DNA of 64,000 nucleotides from Algibacter sp. L3A6 (GTDB lineage: Bacteria; Bacteroidota; Bacteroidia; Flavobacteriales; Flavobacteriaceae), in assembly GCF_009796825.1 (NCBI RefSeq), contig NZ_CP047030.1:1029501-1093500 (forward strand). Reading direction: 5' to 3'. Both the position numbers and the translations under genes were made by a program. Below the pieces are notes generated by a model. That model saw only the letters and a program-made list of their open reading frames with translations. It was not told the origin of the DNA and ran no database searches. Positions 1-9,476 of this stretch are shown here, piece after piece. Every line of letters begins with the position of its first letter. Position 1 is the stretch's first letter.

Positions 1-471
1 TTTATGGAAAGTGAGCAAATGTATGGTGATAAAGGTGAAGTGCCAGAAGGTGAATACATTATTCCATTAGGTGTTGCCGACATTAAGCGTGAAGGTACCG
101 ATGTTACTATTGTTTCTTTTGGTAAAATTATAAAAGAAGCTTACAAAGCTGCAGACGAATTAGAGAAAGAAGGTATTTCTTGTGAAATTATCGATTTACG
201 TACCGTTCGTCCAATGGATAGAAAAGCAATTGTAGAATCTGTTAAGAAAACAAACAGATTAGTTATTTTAGAAGAAGCATGGCCTTTTGGAAATGTTGCT
301 ACTGAAATTACTTATTTAGTACAAAGTGAAGCTTTCGATTATTTAGACGCTCCAATTATCAAAATAAACACCGCAGATACACCTGCACCTTATTCTCCTG
401 TTCTTTTAGAAGAATGGTTACCGAATAAAGACGAGGTTATAAAGGCTGTGAAAAAAGTTTTATACAAATAA
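1..471 (+). CDS. pdhB: Pyruvate dehydrogenase E1 subunit beta, C-terminal part (partial)
   Basis: This is the last 156 or so codons of the beta chain of the thiamine-diphosphate E1 enzyme, which decarboxylates pyruvate and passes the acetyl group to lipoyl-E2. The frame is open to the left edge, so the gene starts outside the window; the full family length is about 325 residues. What is visible is the end of the pyrimidine-binding domain and the whole transketolase C-terminal domain, including VTIVSFGKI, IDLRTVRPMD, ILEEAWPFGNVATEI and the end ADTPAPYSP...EEWLPN, typical of flavobacterial PdhB. A hairpin terminator follows at 493-528. The E1-alpha and E2 genes are not in the window. The assignment to pyruvate rather than a branched-chain 2-oxoacid rests on family resemblance. 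Confidence 0.88.
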   Translation, partial: FMESEQMYGDKGEVPEGEYIIPLGVADIKREGTDVTIVSFGKIIKEAYKAADELEKEGISCEIIDLRTVRPMDRKAIVESVKKTNRLVILEEAWPFGNVATEITYLVQSEAFDYLDAPIIKINTADTPAPYSPVLLEEWLPNKDEVIKAVKKVLYK

Positions 472-492
472 AACAACATATTTTACGTTATT

Positions 493-528
493 AAAACTTC
501 ATTAGCACAACTGTTAGTGAAGTTTTTT
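493..528 (+). terminator. Rho-independent terminator after pdhB
   Basis: The arms AAAACTTCATTA and TAGTGAAGTTTT pair over 12 bases with one G-T wobble and enclose a 10-base loop. A run of T follows. It lies 22 bases after the pdhB stop. Confidence 0.75.
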
Positions 529-622
529 CGTATAATAAAATAACCTATTTGTTTTTTTGAAAGGAACGTTGTTACAGACAGACTATTAGCTTCTTTTAAA
601 TGAAACATACTAAATGCCCCTG

Positions 623-3127
623 ATGAAAACGAAATTAGTTTTATTATTTTTCTTTTTTGGATTGCTTTCTATTGTAGCGCAAACCAAAGTGAGCGGTTAT
701 ATTTTTGACGAATATAAAGAGCCCGTATCTTTTGCAAACGTCTTATTTAAAGGATCGACCCAAGGAACAATAACCGATGAAAACGGGAAATTCTATTTAG
801 AATCTGACGAAACATGGAGTAACCTTATTGTATCCTTTATAGGTTACGAAACTCTAGATGTGCCTTTAACTAAAAAGGTGAATTACGATTTAAATTTCAC
901 GTTAAAAGAAGAAGCCTCTGCCTTAGACCAAGTATTGATTGTTACAGGCAAGCAATCTAAAAAAAACAACCCTGCCATAGATTTACTTCGTAAAATTTGG
1001 GAAAACAAACGTAGCAATGGCTTAAAACAGTTTAAACAATACCAATACGATAAATACGAAAAAGTAGAATTCGATATTAACACCATAGACAGCGCCTTAA
1101 TAAAAAGCAAGCTATTTAGAGGTATGGAATTCGTTTTCGACCAAGTTGATACTTCTAATGTTACAGGTAAAACCTATTTACCTATGTTTATAAACGAGGC
1201 TGTATCTACCGTTTATGGCGACAATATTATAAATAAAGAAAAAAACGATTTAAAAGGAAACAAAAACTCTGGGTTTAGTGATAACCAAATAATAATCGAT
1301 TTTGTAGACGACCTTTATAACGACTTTGATGTTTACGATAACTACCTTAAGTTTTTCGATAAAAGTTTTGTAAGTCCTTTATCTAAAACAGGTATTAACA
1401 CTTACAACTACGTCCTATCCGATAGCTCTTTTATTGATAATAAATGGTGTTACAACATTATTTACTATCCGCGTAGAAAAAACGAACTGACTTTTAAAGG
1501 AGATTTTTGGGTTGCCGATACTACCTATGCTATTAAAGAAATTAATTTACAAGCTTCAAAAAGCGCAAATATAAACTGGGTAAAAGACATTTATATTGAA
1601 CAAGAATTTGAAGTACTAAACGATTCTTTATTTTTAGTGAAACGTGATTACATGATGAGTGATTTCGCTTTTAGTAAAAAAGAAAAATCGCGTGGTGTTT
1701 ACGGAAAGCGTACTACTTTGTACAACAATTACGTATTTGATAAAGAGAAAGATAAAAAATTCTACGATGTTGAAGTTTACAATTTCGATAAAGATGTTTA
1801 CGATCGTGATGATACCTTTTGGTCGGAAAATCGTTTAGAAAGTTTAAATAAAGATGAGCAAGGTGTTTACAAAATGCTCGATACTTTAAAAACAGTTAAA
1901 AAATTTAAACGCCTATATAATTTAGGAAGTATTTTAACCTCAGGTTATATCGAGTTTAACTCATTACCTCTAGATTACGGACCAATATTTTCAACCTTTG
2001 GATTTAATGAAGTTGAAGGTTTACGCTTGCGTGCAGGTGGTAGAACATATTTTGGAAAAAACGATTTATGGCGTTTAGAAGGTTTTATGGCTTATGGCTT
2101 TAGAGATGATAAAGTAAAGTATGGCATTTCTGGAAAATGGCTAGTTGATAAAAAGAGTCGTTTAATTATTTCTGGAGGAAACAGACGCGATGTAGAACAA
2201 ATTGGGGCGAGCTTAACCACAAGCTCTGATGTTTTAGGACGAAGCTTAGCATCATCTTCTGTAGTAGGCACAAGCACCAACGACAAGTTAACCTCTATAA
2301 ACTTAACCAGTTTAGCTGTTGAAGCAGAACCATGGCGCAATGTTATTTTTAGATTAGGTGGTAACTACCGTACTTTAGAATCGGCATCTCCAACCTTTAG
2401 TTTAGACTACAATACGCCTGATGGATTAGAATCGGAAATTAAACAATTCGAATCGTCTTTATCAATGTCTTATTTTCCAAAACGGAAAATGACAGGTTTT
2501 GGTGTAGAGCGTTTAAATGCTAACGATGATTATGCGCGCCTTTTTGCGCAAATAACGCGGGGAGATAAAGCCATATTCGATGGAGATTTTAACTATACTA
2601 AACTTCAGTTCTCATATATCCAACCTTGGCAAATTGGTGGCTTTGGCCGCTTAACCACAACGGTAGAAGCAGGTAAAACCTTTGGTGAAGTACCATTAGG
2701 TTTATTAAGCGTTATTCCAGGAAACCAATCGTATTTTTCAATATACAATACCTTTTCTCAATTGGACTTTTACGAGTTTGTTTCAGACACTTATGGATCT
2801 GTACATTTAGAACATAATTTTAACGGACGTTTATTTTCTAGAATCCCGTTTTTACGTAAACTAAATTTAAGAGAAATAGTGAGTTTCCGTGGGGTTATAG
2901 GTGAGTTGTCTGATGAGAACTTCGCATTAAGTAACACAGGTTTACCAAATAGTATTCCGTTAGCAGCACCGTCTAAAAAGCCATACTACGAATATGGTTT
3001 TGGTATTGGAAACATTTTTAAAGTCTTTAGAATAGATTTTAATTTTAGAGGAAATTACTTAAATGAAGTTGAATATCCAGACGCTAGAAAGTTTGGAGTT
3101 ACCGGAAGCTTCGGGTTTAACTTCTAG
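623..3127 (+). CDS. DUF5686 outer-membrane protein with N-terminal carboxypeptidase-like regulatory domain
   Basis: A large envelope protein of unknown function, common in Flavobacteriia. It has a signal peptide ending in LLSIVAQ, then a CarboxypepD_reg-like beta-sandwich (about residues 22-105, with VSGYIFDEYKEPVSFANV and SFIGYETLDVPL). The long remainder is a DUF5686 region whose last third alternates aromatic and polar residues like a beta-barrel and ends in Phe (GSFGFNF), as outer-membrane proteins do. I chose ATG 623 (MKTK...) because it gives a compact signal peptide; ATG 614 adds three residues. It stands alone between two terminators. The family resembles TonB-dependent receptors in N-terminal architecture but shows no plug domain, so a transport role is only a guess. 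Confidence 0.8.
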   Translation: MKTKLVLLFFFFGLLSIVAQTKVSGYIFDEYKEPVSFANVLFKGSTQGTITDENGKFYLESDETWSNLIVSFIGYETLDVPLTKKVNYDLNFTLKEEASALDQVLIVTGKQSKKNNPAIDLLRKIWENKRSNGLKQFKQYQYDKYEKVEFDINTIDSALIKSKLFRGMEFVFDQVDTSNVTGKTYLPMFINEAVSTVYGDNIINKEKNDLKGNKNSGFSDNQIIIDFVDDLYNDFDVYDNYLKFFDKSFVSPLSKTGINTYNYVLSDSSFIDNKWCYNIIYYPRRKNELTFKGDFWVADTTYAIKEINLQASKSANINWVKDIYIEQEFEVLNDSLFLVKRDYMMSDFAFSKKEKSRGVYGKRTTLYNNYVFDKEKDKKFYDVEVYNFDKDVYDRDDTFWSENRLESLNKDEQGVYKMLDTLKTVKKFKRLYNLGSILTSGYIEFNSLPLDYGPIFSTFGFNEVEGLRLRAGGRTYFGKNDLWRLEGFMAYGFRDDKVKYGISGKWLVDKKSRLIISGGNRRDVEQIGASLTTSSDVLGRSLASSSVVGTSTNDKLTSINLTSLAVEAEPWRNVIFRLGGNYRTLESASPTFSLDYNTPDGLESEIKQFESSLSMSYFPKRKMTGFGVERLNANDDYARLFAQITRGDKAIFDGDFNYTKLQFSYIQPWQIGGFGRLTTTVEAGKTFGEVPLGLLSVIPGNQSYFSIYNTFSQLDFYEFVSDTYGSVHLEHNFNGRLFSRIPFLRKLNLREIVSFRGVIGELSDENFALSNTGLPNSIPLAAPSKKPYYEYGFGIGNIFKVFRIDFNFRGNYLNEVEYPDARKFGVTGSFGFNF

Positions 3128-3142
3128 AACCTTATTTATATA

Positions 3143-3187
3143 CAAAAAACGCACAAAGGCAGTAGTTGTCTTTGTGCGTTTTTTTTG
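3143..3187. terminator. Bidirectional terminator between convergent genes
   Basis: A long stem (ACGCACAAAG pairing with CTTTGTGCGT, extended by A-T pairs) is followed by eight or more T on the plus strand. On the minus strand the matching A-run gives a T tail, so it can serve the DUF5686 gene and the convergent outer-membrane gene. Confidence 0.8.
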
Positions 3188-3280
3188 TGACTAAGTAAGC
3201 TTGCGCTTAAATATAAAACTTATAAATTGAAGTAGAATTTCCTGAGTACCTTCTTATAAAAAACGACACAAAGAAGCCTT

Positions 3281-4531
3281 TTAATAAATTTTACGTTTCT
3301 GAAACCAAATACCTTCTAAACTTAAGTTTATAGAAAATAAATGGTAATTTTCCTTTATTAAACCACTTGAAATGGTGCCTTTATTTCCATAAGAATAACT
3401 AAAGTTAATCATAGAACTTGTATCACGTTTTAATGGCACACCAATACCAAAATTTATAGCAGAATTACTAATTCGGGTATTATCTATTTCAATATTTCCG
3501 TTATCGTAATTAAATCCTGCACGATACTCTAAGCGGTTAAAAAACTTTAATTGGTTTCCTTTACTTTTAAATTGTAATCCAGCTCCAAAGAAATCTTGAT
3601 CTACAAAAGTTCCTATTTGATCCGATTGATTGGTATCATCCCAAAAACTTTTCTTGTAATCTAAACTCACCGTAAAAGCTTCTTGAAGTGTAGTTTGCAA
3701 ACCCAAACCAAATTCTAAAGGCAACTTAAAGTCATCTAAATCAGAATCGGTTTCAAAAACCTCGGTAGTAACGTCGGTGGAAATGGTGGTTGTCCCAATT
3801 GTATCACCACTAAGGGTTGCTGGTAAATTAACCACCCCACCAACGGAGAGATTTTTAGCTATATCGTATTGAAATCCTGCACCCAAACGCAGTCCTGAAT
3901 AGCGACTATCTTCATCTATTAAAATAGAGCTGTAACTGTCGGCAAAAATATAGTTGGTTTCTGTTTCGGTAATTTTTCCAAAAAGCGCAGATGCTGTTAT
4001 TCCTAATCTAAAATCATCAGTTAACGAGTAACCATAATTCATCTTTAAATCGTTTATTCCACCTTCACCTTCAACTGTTGTATTAAACAAATTTGTACTA
4101 CCTTCAATATAACTTTCTATTCCAGAAATGGTATATCCCACACTTGTAAACGGGATTAAGGTTATACCGAATCCAGATTTCTCGTTAATAGGAAAAGCAA
4201 TACCAATGTTAGAAAAATTGGCTGTAATACTAGAATTAGAACTCGCTCCTTCTGCCGAAATATTAGTTTCACCTTTAAAACCAAAATCGTAGAAAAAAGC
4301 GTTTTTAGGAATCGCTCCAAATGATGCCGGATTCGAGTTATTAATAAACGTGCTCGATGGTATGGCAATGCCCGATTTCCCTAAACCATTTATTTTCCCT
4401 GTCCCAATATCGTTGGTTAAACCTAAACCGTAAAGTGAATAAGGCGAACTCGATAAGGCATTAGATTGAGCAAAAACTTGACCAGAAAAGACAAGTAAAA
4501 CGATGCAAAGTGCTATATATTTAGTCTTCAT
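3281..4531 (-). CDS. Outer-membrane protein, FadL/OmpP1-like barrel (putative)
   Basis: A secreted protein of about 416 residues with a signal peptide ending in VFSGQVFAQ. The mature part begins SSPYSLYGLGLTNDIGTGKINGLGKSGIA, followed by NNSNPAS, a signature of the flavobacterial family of FadL/OmpP1-related channel proteins. Alternating hydrophobic strands continue to the C-terminus. The function is not known; in this phylum such proteins are usually annotated only as putative outer membrane protein. ATG 4531 (MKTKYIA) is preferred to ATG 4540 because it gives a normal signal peptide. It overlaps the end of the upstream DUF4270 gene by 11 bases, so the two are probably translated together and may work as a lipoprotein/barrel pair. 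Confidence 0.72.
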   Translation of the reverse strand: MKTKYIALCIVLLVFSGQVFAQSNALSSSPYSLYGLGLTNDIGTGKINGLGKSGIAIPSSTFINNSNPASFGAIPKNAFFYDFGFKGETNISAEGASSNSSITANFSNIGIAFPINEKSGFGITLIPFTSVGYTISGIESYIEGSTNLFNTTVEGEGGINDLKMNYGYSLTDDFRLGITASALFGKITETETNYIFADSYSSILIDEDSRYSGLRLGAGFQYDIAKNLSVGGVVNLPATLSGDTIGTTTISTDVTTEVFETDSDLDDFKLPLEFGLGLQTTLQEAFTVSLDYKKSFWDDTNQSDQIGTFVDQDFFGAGLQFKSKGNQLKFFNRLEYRAGFNYDNGNIEIDNTRISNSAINFGIGVPLKRDTSSMINFSYSYGNKGTISSGLIKENYHLFSINLSLEGIWFQKRKIY

Positions 4532-5828
4532 AAATGGCATAAGTTAATTCTAGTTTCAGTTTTAAATCTTCGCTCGAAGCTTCTTCTCCATTAAAAATAT
4601 AGCGGTCAACAGATTGATTGAAATCTTGTCCGTAAATAGCTAAATATAAATTATCATTATACGTGGCATCTAACTTTAAGTTTAGAAAATACGTAACAGG
4701 AATAGAATAGGTTAAGGTTTTAAATTCTTCATCATAAGCCTCTAAAAGACCATAAGTAGTTTCACCAGCAGCATTGGTAAGCGTGCTGTAAATATCTCCT
4801 TTTCTATCAATTAAAAATACACTTAACGAATCGCGAATAGATAAGTTATCGGTAGATGAATTTTGCTTAATAGAAATCTTTAAACTGGCATTTAAAACGC
4901 TTCCATTTCCTTCAATATCATTAATGCGTTCCACATAAGGAATATCAATTCGAGTCGCTAAACCTGTTCCCGATTGTGCAAAACTATTATCATCGGTATC
5001 TGTACTAAAAAGTTGTGTTTCTTCACTTTCTAAATCTGAAAAATAAGTTCCGATATAATCGCTAGAAACATTATGAAAGCTGTTGGTAGAGTTTAAGTAA
5101 AACTCCATAGTTTGGCTATCCTCAACTTCAACCTCATCATCTTCCGAGTAGTATAAACGCAAAAAACTACTAGTTGCAAACCCTAAAACACTAGAATTGC
5201 TATCGTCTGGATTTACTAAAAGTCCTTTATATTGATTTAAAAACTCATCGCTTGTAGTGATTTCATTATCTCTTATTTTTTCATATAACTCCTTTCCAAA
5301 AACGTCGCTAATAGTAATATGAAGCGAATCTTCTTTTATTGGGTAAGGCTGAAATGTTTTTGTTCCGATAGCCGTTTCACTAGCCTCAAAATTGGTTGTG
5401 TTATAAAAATAATCATCATCACTTTTAATATCATCTAAAATATTAAAAACGTTAATGGTTTGCGTTTGCGTAGTGTCGTTATAAAAGTAGTTGTCGTACT
5501 TTAAAATTAGCGCGATAGAATCGTAAATTGCTTCATTATCAATACTTTCAAAAGGGTATGCCAATTGCAAATAACTTTTTGCTTTAGTTTTCCCGAAAAC
5601 GTCATCGGTATAAGCGCCAACTAATAGTCTACTACTATTAGAAACCGCAATAGAATCGAACTTAAAGGTAGAAGCATTTACCGTCATAGAATCGATAAAG
5701 TAGACTTTAGTATCTACTTGTATCCAATCTTCTCCCACGGGAACTGCGGTATCATCTCCTTCACAAGCCATAAAAAATGCTAGGCTCATAAGAATTAATG
5801 ACACAGAAAAGAACTGTTTCATTTTCAT
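4521..5828 (-). CDS. DUF4270 family lipoprotein
   Basis: A 435-residue predicted lipoprotein. The lipobox Cys is at about residue 22 (LAFFMAC) and is followed by EGDD; acidic residues right after the Cys match the lipoprotein export signal used in Bacteroidota to reach the cell surface (established for Capnocytophaga and Flavobacterium). The mature protein is rich in beta strand and acidic residues and matches DUF4270, a Bacteroidota-only family of unknown function. It is the first gene of a two-gene unit, with the outer-membrane protein overlapping its 3' end by 11 bases. I infer that the two act together at the outer membrane. Confidence 0.78.
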   Translation of the reverse strand: MKMKQFFSVSLILMSLAFFMACEGDDTAVPVGEDWIQVDTKVYFIDSMTVNASTFKFDSIAVSNSSRLLVGAYTDDVFGKTKAKSYLQLAYPFESIDNEAIYDSIALILKYDNYFYNDTTQTQTINVFNILDDIKSDDDYFYNTTNFEASETAIGTKTFQPYPIKEDSLHITISDVFGKELYEKIRDNEITTSDEFLNQYKGLLVNPDDSNSSVLGFATSSFLRLYYSEDDEVEVEDSQTMEFYLNSTNSFHNVSSDYIGTYFSDLESEETQLFSTDTDDNSFAQSGTGLATRIDIPYVERINDIEGNGSVLNASLKISIKQNSSTDNLSIRDSLSVFLIDRKGDIYSTLTNAAGETTYGLLEAYDEEFKTLTYSIPVTYFLNLKLDATYNDNLYLAIYGQDFNQSVDRYIFNGEEASSEDLKLKLELTYAIYED

Positions 5829-6070
5829 ATAAAATCTTTTTTTTATGCGAACCTAAATAAACACTTCATTTAAATAAAACATGTTATACAAAAGCCTTGT
5901 TTTAGTATGCCAATACCCCTATTTAACCGACCAACATGCCAAATGCTGGTTGGTCTAGAAAATAGCCGTGTTGGTATAGACTAATCCCGAGAATATCAAT
6001 TATGTTTTTATATGGCGTTAGTAACAGATAGTTTTGCTGAAAAGATTAACAAAAGAAGAGATATCGAATT

Positions 6071-7057
6071 ATGAAAAATAAATTAAAAGTCCTTTTAGGT
6101 TTAGGTGTTTTTATAGGTCTATTTGTAAGTTGCAGTAGCGATGATGATGACGAAGAGCGTGGAAACTGGATAGAACGCTCAATTTTTGATGGTGTTCCAA
6201 GAAGTAATGCAGCTAGTTTTGTGATAGACAATTTAGGTTACATGGGCACTGGATATGATGGTGACGATTACTTGAACGATTTTTGGCAATATAATATTGA
6301 AGGAAACTATTGGTCTCAAAAGGCAAATTTCCCAGGTAGCGAACGTAGTTCTGCTTCTGGAATGGAAATTGACGGCGATGGTTACATTGGTGTTGGTTAT
6401 GATGGTTTAGATGAATTAAGCGATTTTTACAAATATGATGTTGCTTCTAACTCATGGTCTCAAATAGCAGACTTTGGTGGTGGCGTTAGACGTGCTGCTG
6501 TAAGTTTTGGTGTTAGCGGTAATGGTTATGTTGGTACAGGTTATGATGGTGATAACGATTTAAAAGATTTTTGGAAATACACTCCAGGAACCGATACATG
6601 GAGCGAACTTGTAGGTTTTGGCGGCGATAAAAGAAGAGATGCAACAACCTTTACTATAGACGATAAAGTTTACTTAGGCACAGGAGTTAGCAACGGTGCT
6701 TATAAAACAGATTTCTGGGTGTTCGATCCTACAACTGAAGTTTGGTCTAGCTTAACCGATTTAGACGATGACGATGATTACAATGTAGTACGCTCTAACG
6801 CTGTAGGTTTTAGCATGAGCGGATTAGGATATATTGCTACCGGCTATTACGGTGGTGCCATGACCTCTATTTGGGAGTACGACCCTATTAATGACGACTG
6901 GGAAGAAATTACAAACCTAGAAGCTACTGCAAGACAAGATGCTGTTGCTTTTTCTACAGGAAGCCGCGCTTTTGTAAGTTTAGGAAAAACAGGTACTTTA
7001 TACTTAGATGATACATTCGAAGTGTTCCCTCAGGATGATTATGATGATGAAGATTAA
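6071..7057 (+). CDS. Kelch-repeat surface lipoprotein
   Basis: A 328-residue lipoprotein (lipobox Cys about residue 21, LFVSC, then SSDDDDEE, a strong surface-export type acidic tail). The rest is six similar blades of about 50 residues, each with a GYxGTGYDG-like strand, an acidic loop, a DFWKY strand and a W-containing turn (for example DFWKYTPGTDTWSEL). That is the Kelch/galactose-oxidase beta-propeller pattern. It lacks recognisable galactose-oxidase metal ligands, so it is more likely a binding or scaffold protein. A perfect -7 box, TAGTTTTG, lies at 6029-6036; no clear -33 box is seen. A terminator follows the gene, but the next genes (DUF4907, LytS, LytTR) are on the same strand and belong to a neighbourhood I recall from other flavobacteria. 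Confidence 0.8.
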   Translation: MKNKLKVLLGLGVFIGLFVSCSSDDDDEERGNWIERSIFDGVPRSNAASFVIDNLGYMGTGYDGDDYLNDFWQYNIEGNYWSQKANFPGSERSSASGMEIDGDGYIGVGYDGLDELSDFYKYDVASNSWSQIADFGGGVRRAAVSFGVSGNGYVGTGYDGDNDLKDFWKYTPGTDTWSELVGFGGDKRRDATTFTIDDKVYLGTGVSNGAYKTDFWVFDPTTEVWSSLTDLDDDDDYNVVRSNAVGFSMSGLGYIATGYYGGAMTSIWEYDPINDDWEEITNLEATARQDAVAFSTGSRAFVSLGKTGTLYLDDTFEVFPQDDYDDED

Positions 7058-7089
7058 TAGCAAATTTTATATCATCCATTAATTAAATT

Positions 7090-7136
7090 CCAAAGTAATT
7101 TGCTCATTATTTAAGAGCAATTACTTTGGTTTTTCT
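7090..7136 (+). terminator. Terminator or attenuator between the Kelch gene and the DUF4907-lytS-lytTR genes
   Basis: The arms CCAAAGTAATTTGCTC and GAGCAATTACTTTGG form a 15-base stem with one mismatch, followed by TTTTTCTTG. Only 21 bases separate it from the DUF4907 start, so it may separate a highly expressed lipoprotein from its two-component system. Confidence 0.8.
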
Positions 7137-7156
7137 TGTTTAAAAAAATATAAATA

Positions 7157-7495
7157 ATGTTTAGAAGAAAAATAATATTAGTTTTAGTGGTAGCTTTGGT
7201 GCTAATTAGTGGATTGTATATGGCTAATTCCGATATATTTGAAGCATCTAACCCTTATAAGACTGAAGTTTTTAAAGTTGAAAATGGTTTTGGATATCAA
7301 ATAAATTATAATTCGAAATTACTCATTAAACAAGAATACATTCCGGCCGTTCAATTAAACAAAACGTTTTGCACAGAGCAAGATGCAAATAGTGTGGCTC
7401 AATTGGTTAGTGAAAAACTAAATAATAAAGAAAATCCACAGATAACGCTAGAAAACTTAAACCAGTTAAACATAGCACTTAACTGCAACAATTAA
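7157..7495 (+). CDS. DUF4907 family small membrane-anchored/secreted protein
   Basis: A 112-residue protein with an N-terminal hydrophobic segment (IILVLVVALVLISGLYMA, about residues 6-23) and a small extracytoplasmic domain. Features such as GFGYQINYNSKLLIKQEYIP and the conserved end with two Cys (TFCTEQDA and ALNCNN) match DUF4907, a Bacteroidota family of unknown function. Its stop codon TAA (7493-7495) directly abuts the ATG of the histidine kinase, so it is translationally linked to the two-component system. I infer a role as periplasmic sensor partner or as target of that system; nothing in the sequence proves it. Confidence 0.75.
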   Translation: MFRRKIILVLVVALVLISGLYMANSDIFEASNPYKTEVFKVENGFGYQINYNSKLLIKQEYIPAVQLNKTFCTEQDANSVAQLVSEKLNNKENPQITLENLNQLNIALNCNN

Positions 7496-8560
7496 ATGGA
7501 AACAACAGTACAATCTTCTTTTTTTGGCGTAAAGAGCCGGAAACAAATTATGCTTCATATTTCTATATGGACCATTTTTGTTTTCATGCATTTAATTCAG
7601 GCTAGACCGGGAGAAGATTTAATAAACTTCAACAATAGCTCTCTTTTTGTAATAAACATTATTTTATTTTACCTCAACTATTTAATATTAGTCCCAAAGT
7701 TATTACTTCATAAAAAAACAGGTTTATATATTTTTTGTGCTATTGTTTTTATTGCTTTTTTCACCTTCTTGTTTAGAGAACTAAACTATGAGTTTAATAA
7801 AAACTATAATGTTTTCAGCAGAGGCCCTATGCCTTATAGAGGTGCCAGGTCTAGACATTTTTTCTGGGGATTCAAAGGCGTCATGGTTGCTATTAACAGC
7901 TTTTTAATATTAGCGATTGGTACTATCATAAGGATGTATACCGAATGGAGTAGCAACGAGATAACAACAAAACAAATAGAGGCACAAAAATCATCATCAG
8001 AATTACATTTTCTGAAAAATCAAATTAGCCCTCACTTTCTATTTAACTCTTTAAACAGCATCTATTCGCTTACTACAAAAAAATCTAACGACGCACCAGA
8101 AGCCGTTATCACACTTTCTGAATTGTTGCGATATATGTTGTACCAAACCAATCAAGATTTTGTATTACTAAGTAACGAACTCGACTATGTTCAAAATTAT
8201 TTAAAACTTCAGCGTTTACGTATTGCCAACAACGAACATGTTACCATAAACATTCATGGCGGAATTAACAGCCAAAAAATAAGACCACTTTTACTTATTT
8301 CTTTTATCGAAAACGCCTTTAAATATGGCACCGATTTTAAAGGACACACTAAAATTAAAATTGAAATTTATGTTAAAGATGATGAACTTCAATTTACATG
8401 TGTTAACTTGATAGGCAGCAGAAAGAACGATAAAACTAGTTCTGGAATTGGATTACAAAACACAAAAGACCGCTTGAGTTTACTATACCCAGACAGTCAT
8501 TGGTTAACTATTAAAGAAATCGATAATGAGTTTGTTGTAAATTTGACGTTAAAACTCTAG
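7496..8560 (+). CDS. Sensor histidine kinase, LytS/YehU type
   Basis: A 354-residue membrane histidine kinase. Four hydrophobic segments occupy about residues 17-35, 48-68, 78-95 and 130-150. The His_kinase domain follows: the phosphoacceptor region reads LKNQISPHFLFNSLNSIYSL, the N box is ENAFKYG and the G box GIGLQNTKDRL. It lacks a PAS or HAMP domain, so sensing is likely through the membrane part or a partner such as the DUF4907 protein just upstream (zero spacing). The cognate LytTR response regulator starts 14 bases downstream. Confidence 0.9.
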   Translation: METTVQSSFFGVKSRKQIMLHISIWTIFVFMHLIQARPGEDLINFNNSSLFVINIILFYLNYLILVPKLLLHKKTGLYIFCAIVFIAFFTFLFRELNYEFNKNYNVFSRGPMPYRGARSRHFFWGFKGVMVAINSFLILAIGTIIRMYTEWSSNEITTKQIEAQKSSSELHFLKNQISPHFLFNSLNSIYSLTTKKSNDAPEAVITLSELLRYMLYQTNQDFVLLSNELDYVQNYLKLQRLRIANNEHVTINIHGGINSQKIRPLLLISFIENAFKYGTDFKGHTKIKIEIYVKDDELQFTCVNLIGSRKNDKTSSGIGLQNTKDRLSLLYPDSHWLTIKEIDNEFVVNLTLKL

Positions 8561-8574
8561 TAAAACTATTTAAA

Positions 8575-9300
8575 ATGAAGTGTGTAATTATAGACGACGA
8601 ACCTCTAGCTATTGATGTAGTAGAATCTTATGTGCAGCAAGTTGGCGGTATAGAAATTGTCGCAAAGTGCACAAACCCACTAGAAGCCATTATTCTTTTG
8701 AACAAACACCAAGTAGATTTAGTGTTTTTAGATATTGAAATGCCAAACTTAACCGGTATCGATCTTGTAAAAGCTATAGACAATATGCCGCAATTTATAT
8801 TCACAACGGCATATCCAGAATACGCTTTAGACGGTTTTAACTTAAATGCTACAGATTATTTAGTAAAACCAATTCCGTTTCATAGATTTTTAAAAGCCAT
8901 TTCTCGTGCAAAAGAAAAGTATGAGCTGGAGAATAAAGTAGTTGTAAGTCCGCAAGTATCAGAAACAGCAGCACCTGTTGCGGTTGATAATTTTATTTTC
9001 GTTAAATCGGAATATGAAAACATTAAAATAAACATAGACACTATTGTTTATTTACAAGGCTTAAAAGATTACATTAAAATTTACACCTCAGATACTCAAA
9101 AGCCGATATTAACTTTATCTAGTTTTAAGGACATATTAGATAAACTTCCTCCGTCAAAATTTATAAGAGTTCATAAATCTTACGTTGTGAGCATAGAACA
9201 TATAAAAGCTATTCAAAAATCTAAAATTTTGGTGGCAGACATGCGTATTCCTGTTGGAGAAACTTATAAGGATACCGTTATGAAACGATTGGGTGTTTAA
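8575..9300 (+). CDS. LytTR-family response regulator
   Basis: A 241-residue transcription regulator with an N-terminal receiver domain (acid pocket DDEP, phosphoacceptor Asp53 in FLDIEMP, Thr in FTTAYPEYAL, Lys in YLVKPI) and a C-terminal LytTR DNA-binding domain (about residues 138-240, with FVKSEYENIKI, YLQGLKDYIKI and FIRVHKSYVVS). It is the partner of the upstream LytS-type kinase. Targets are unknown; the Kelch lipoprotein and DUF4907 gene in front are natural candidates. Two plausible direct-repeat LytTR sites were looked for upstream of the Kelch gene, but I could not define one. Confidence 0.92.
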   Translation: MKCVIIDDEPLAIDVVESYVQQVGGIEIVAKCTNPLEAIILLNKHQVDLVFLDIEMPNLTGIDLVKAIDNMPQFIFTTAYPEYALDGFNLNATDYLVKPIPFHRFLKAISRAKEKYELENKVVVSPQVSETAAPVAVDNFIFVKSEYENIKINIDTIVYLQGLKDYIKIYTSDTQKPILTLSSFKDILDKLPPSKFIRVHKSYVVSIEHIKAIQKSKILVADMRIPVGETYKDTVMKRLGV

Positions 9301-9476
9301 TTAGCGATACACACTTCTTATTAAACAACTTTAAAACCTAAACACACATATTTAGAGCTTAACTGCGCTGCCTATATTCTATAGCTCGATAATGGTTTAC
9401 TAACGGAAGTAAAACCCGCTTACATGACCTCTTTTACAATCCCTTTAAAAAGTATACTATTTTAATTATGGCGCAT

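Noticed and set aside
5925..5955. Inverted repeat GACCAAC ... GTTGGTC upstream of the Kelch gene as LytTR or repressor site.
   Set aside because: LytTR sites are direct repeats, and the 7-base arms have no second copy. Not enough to call an operator.
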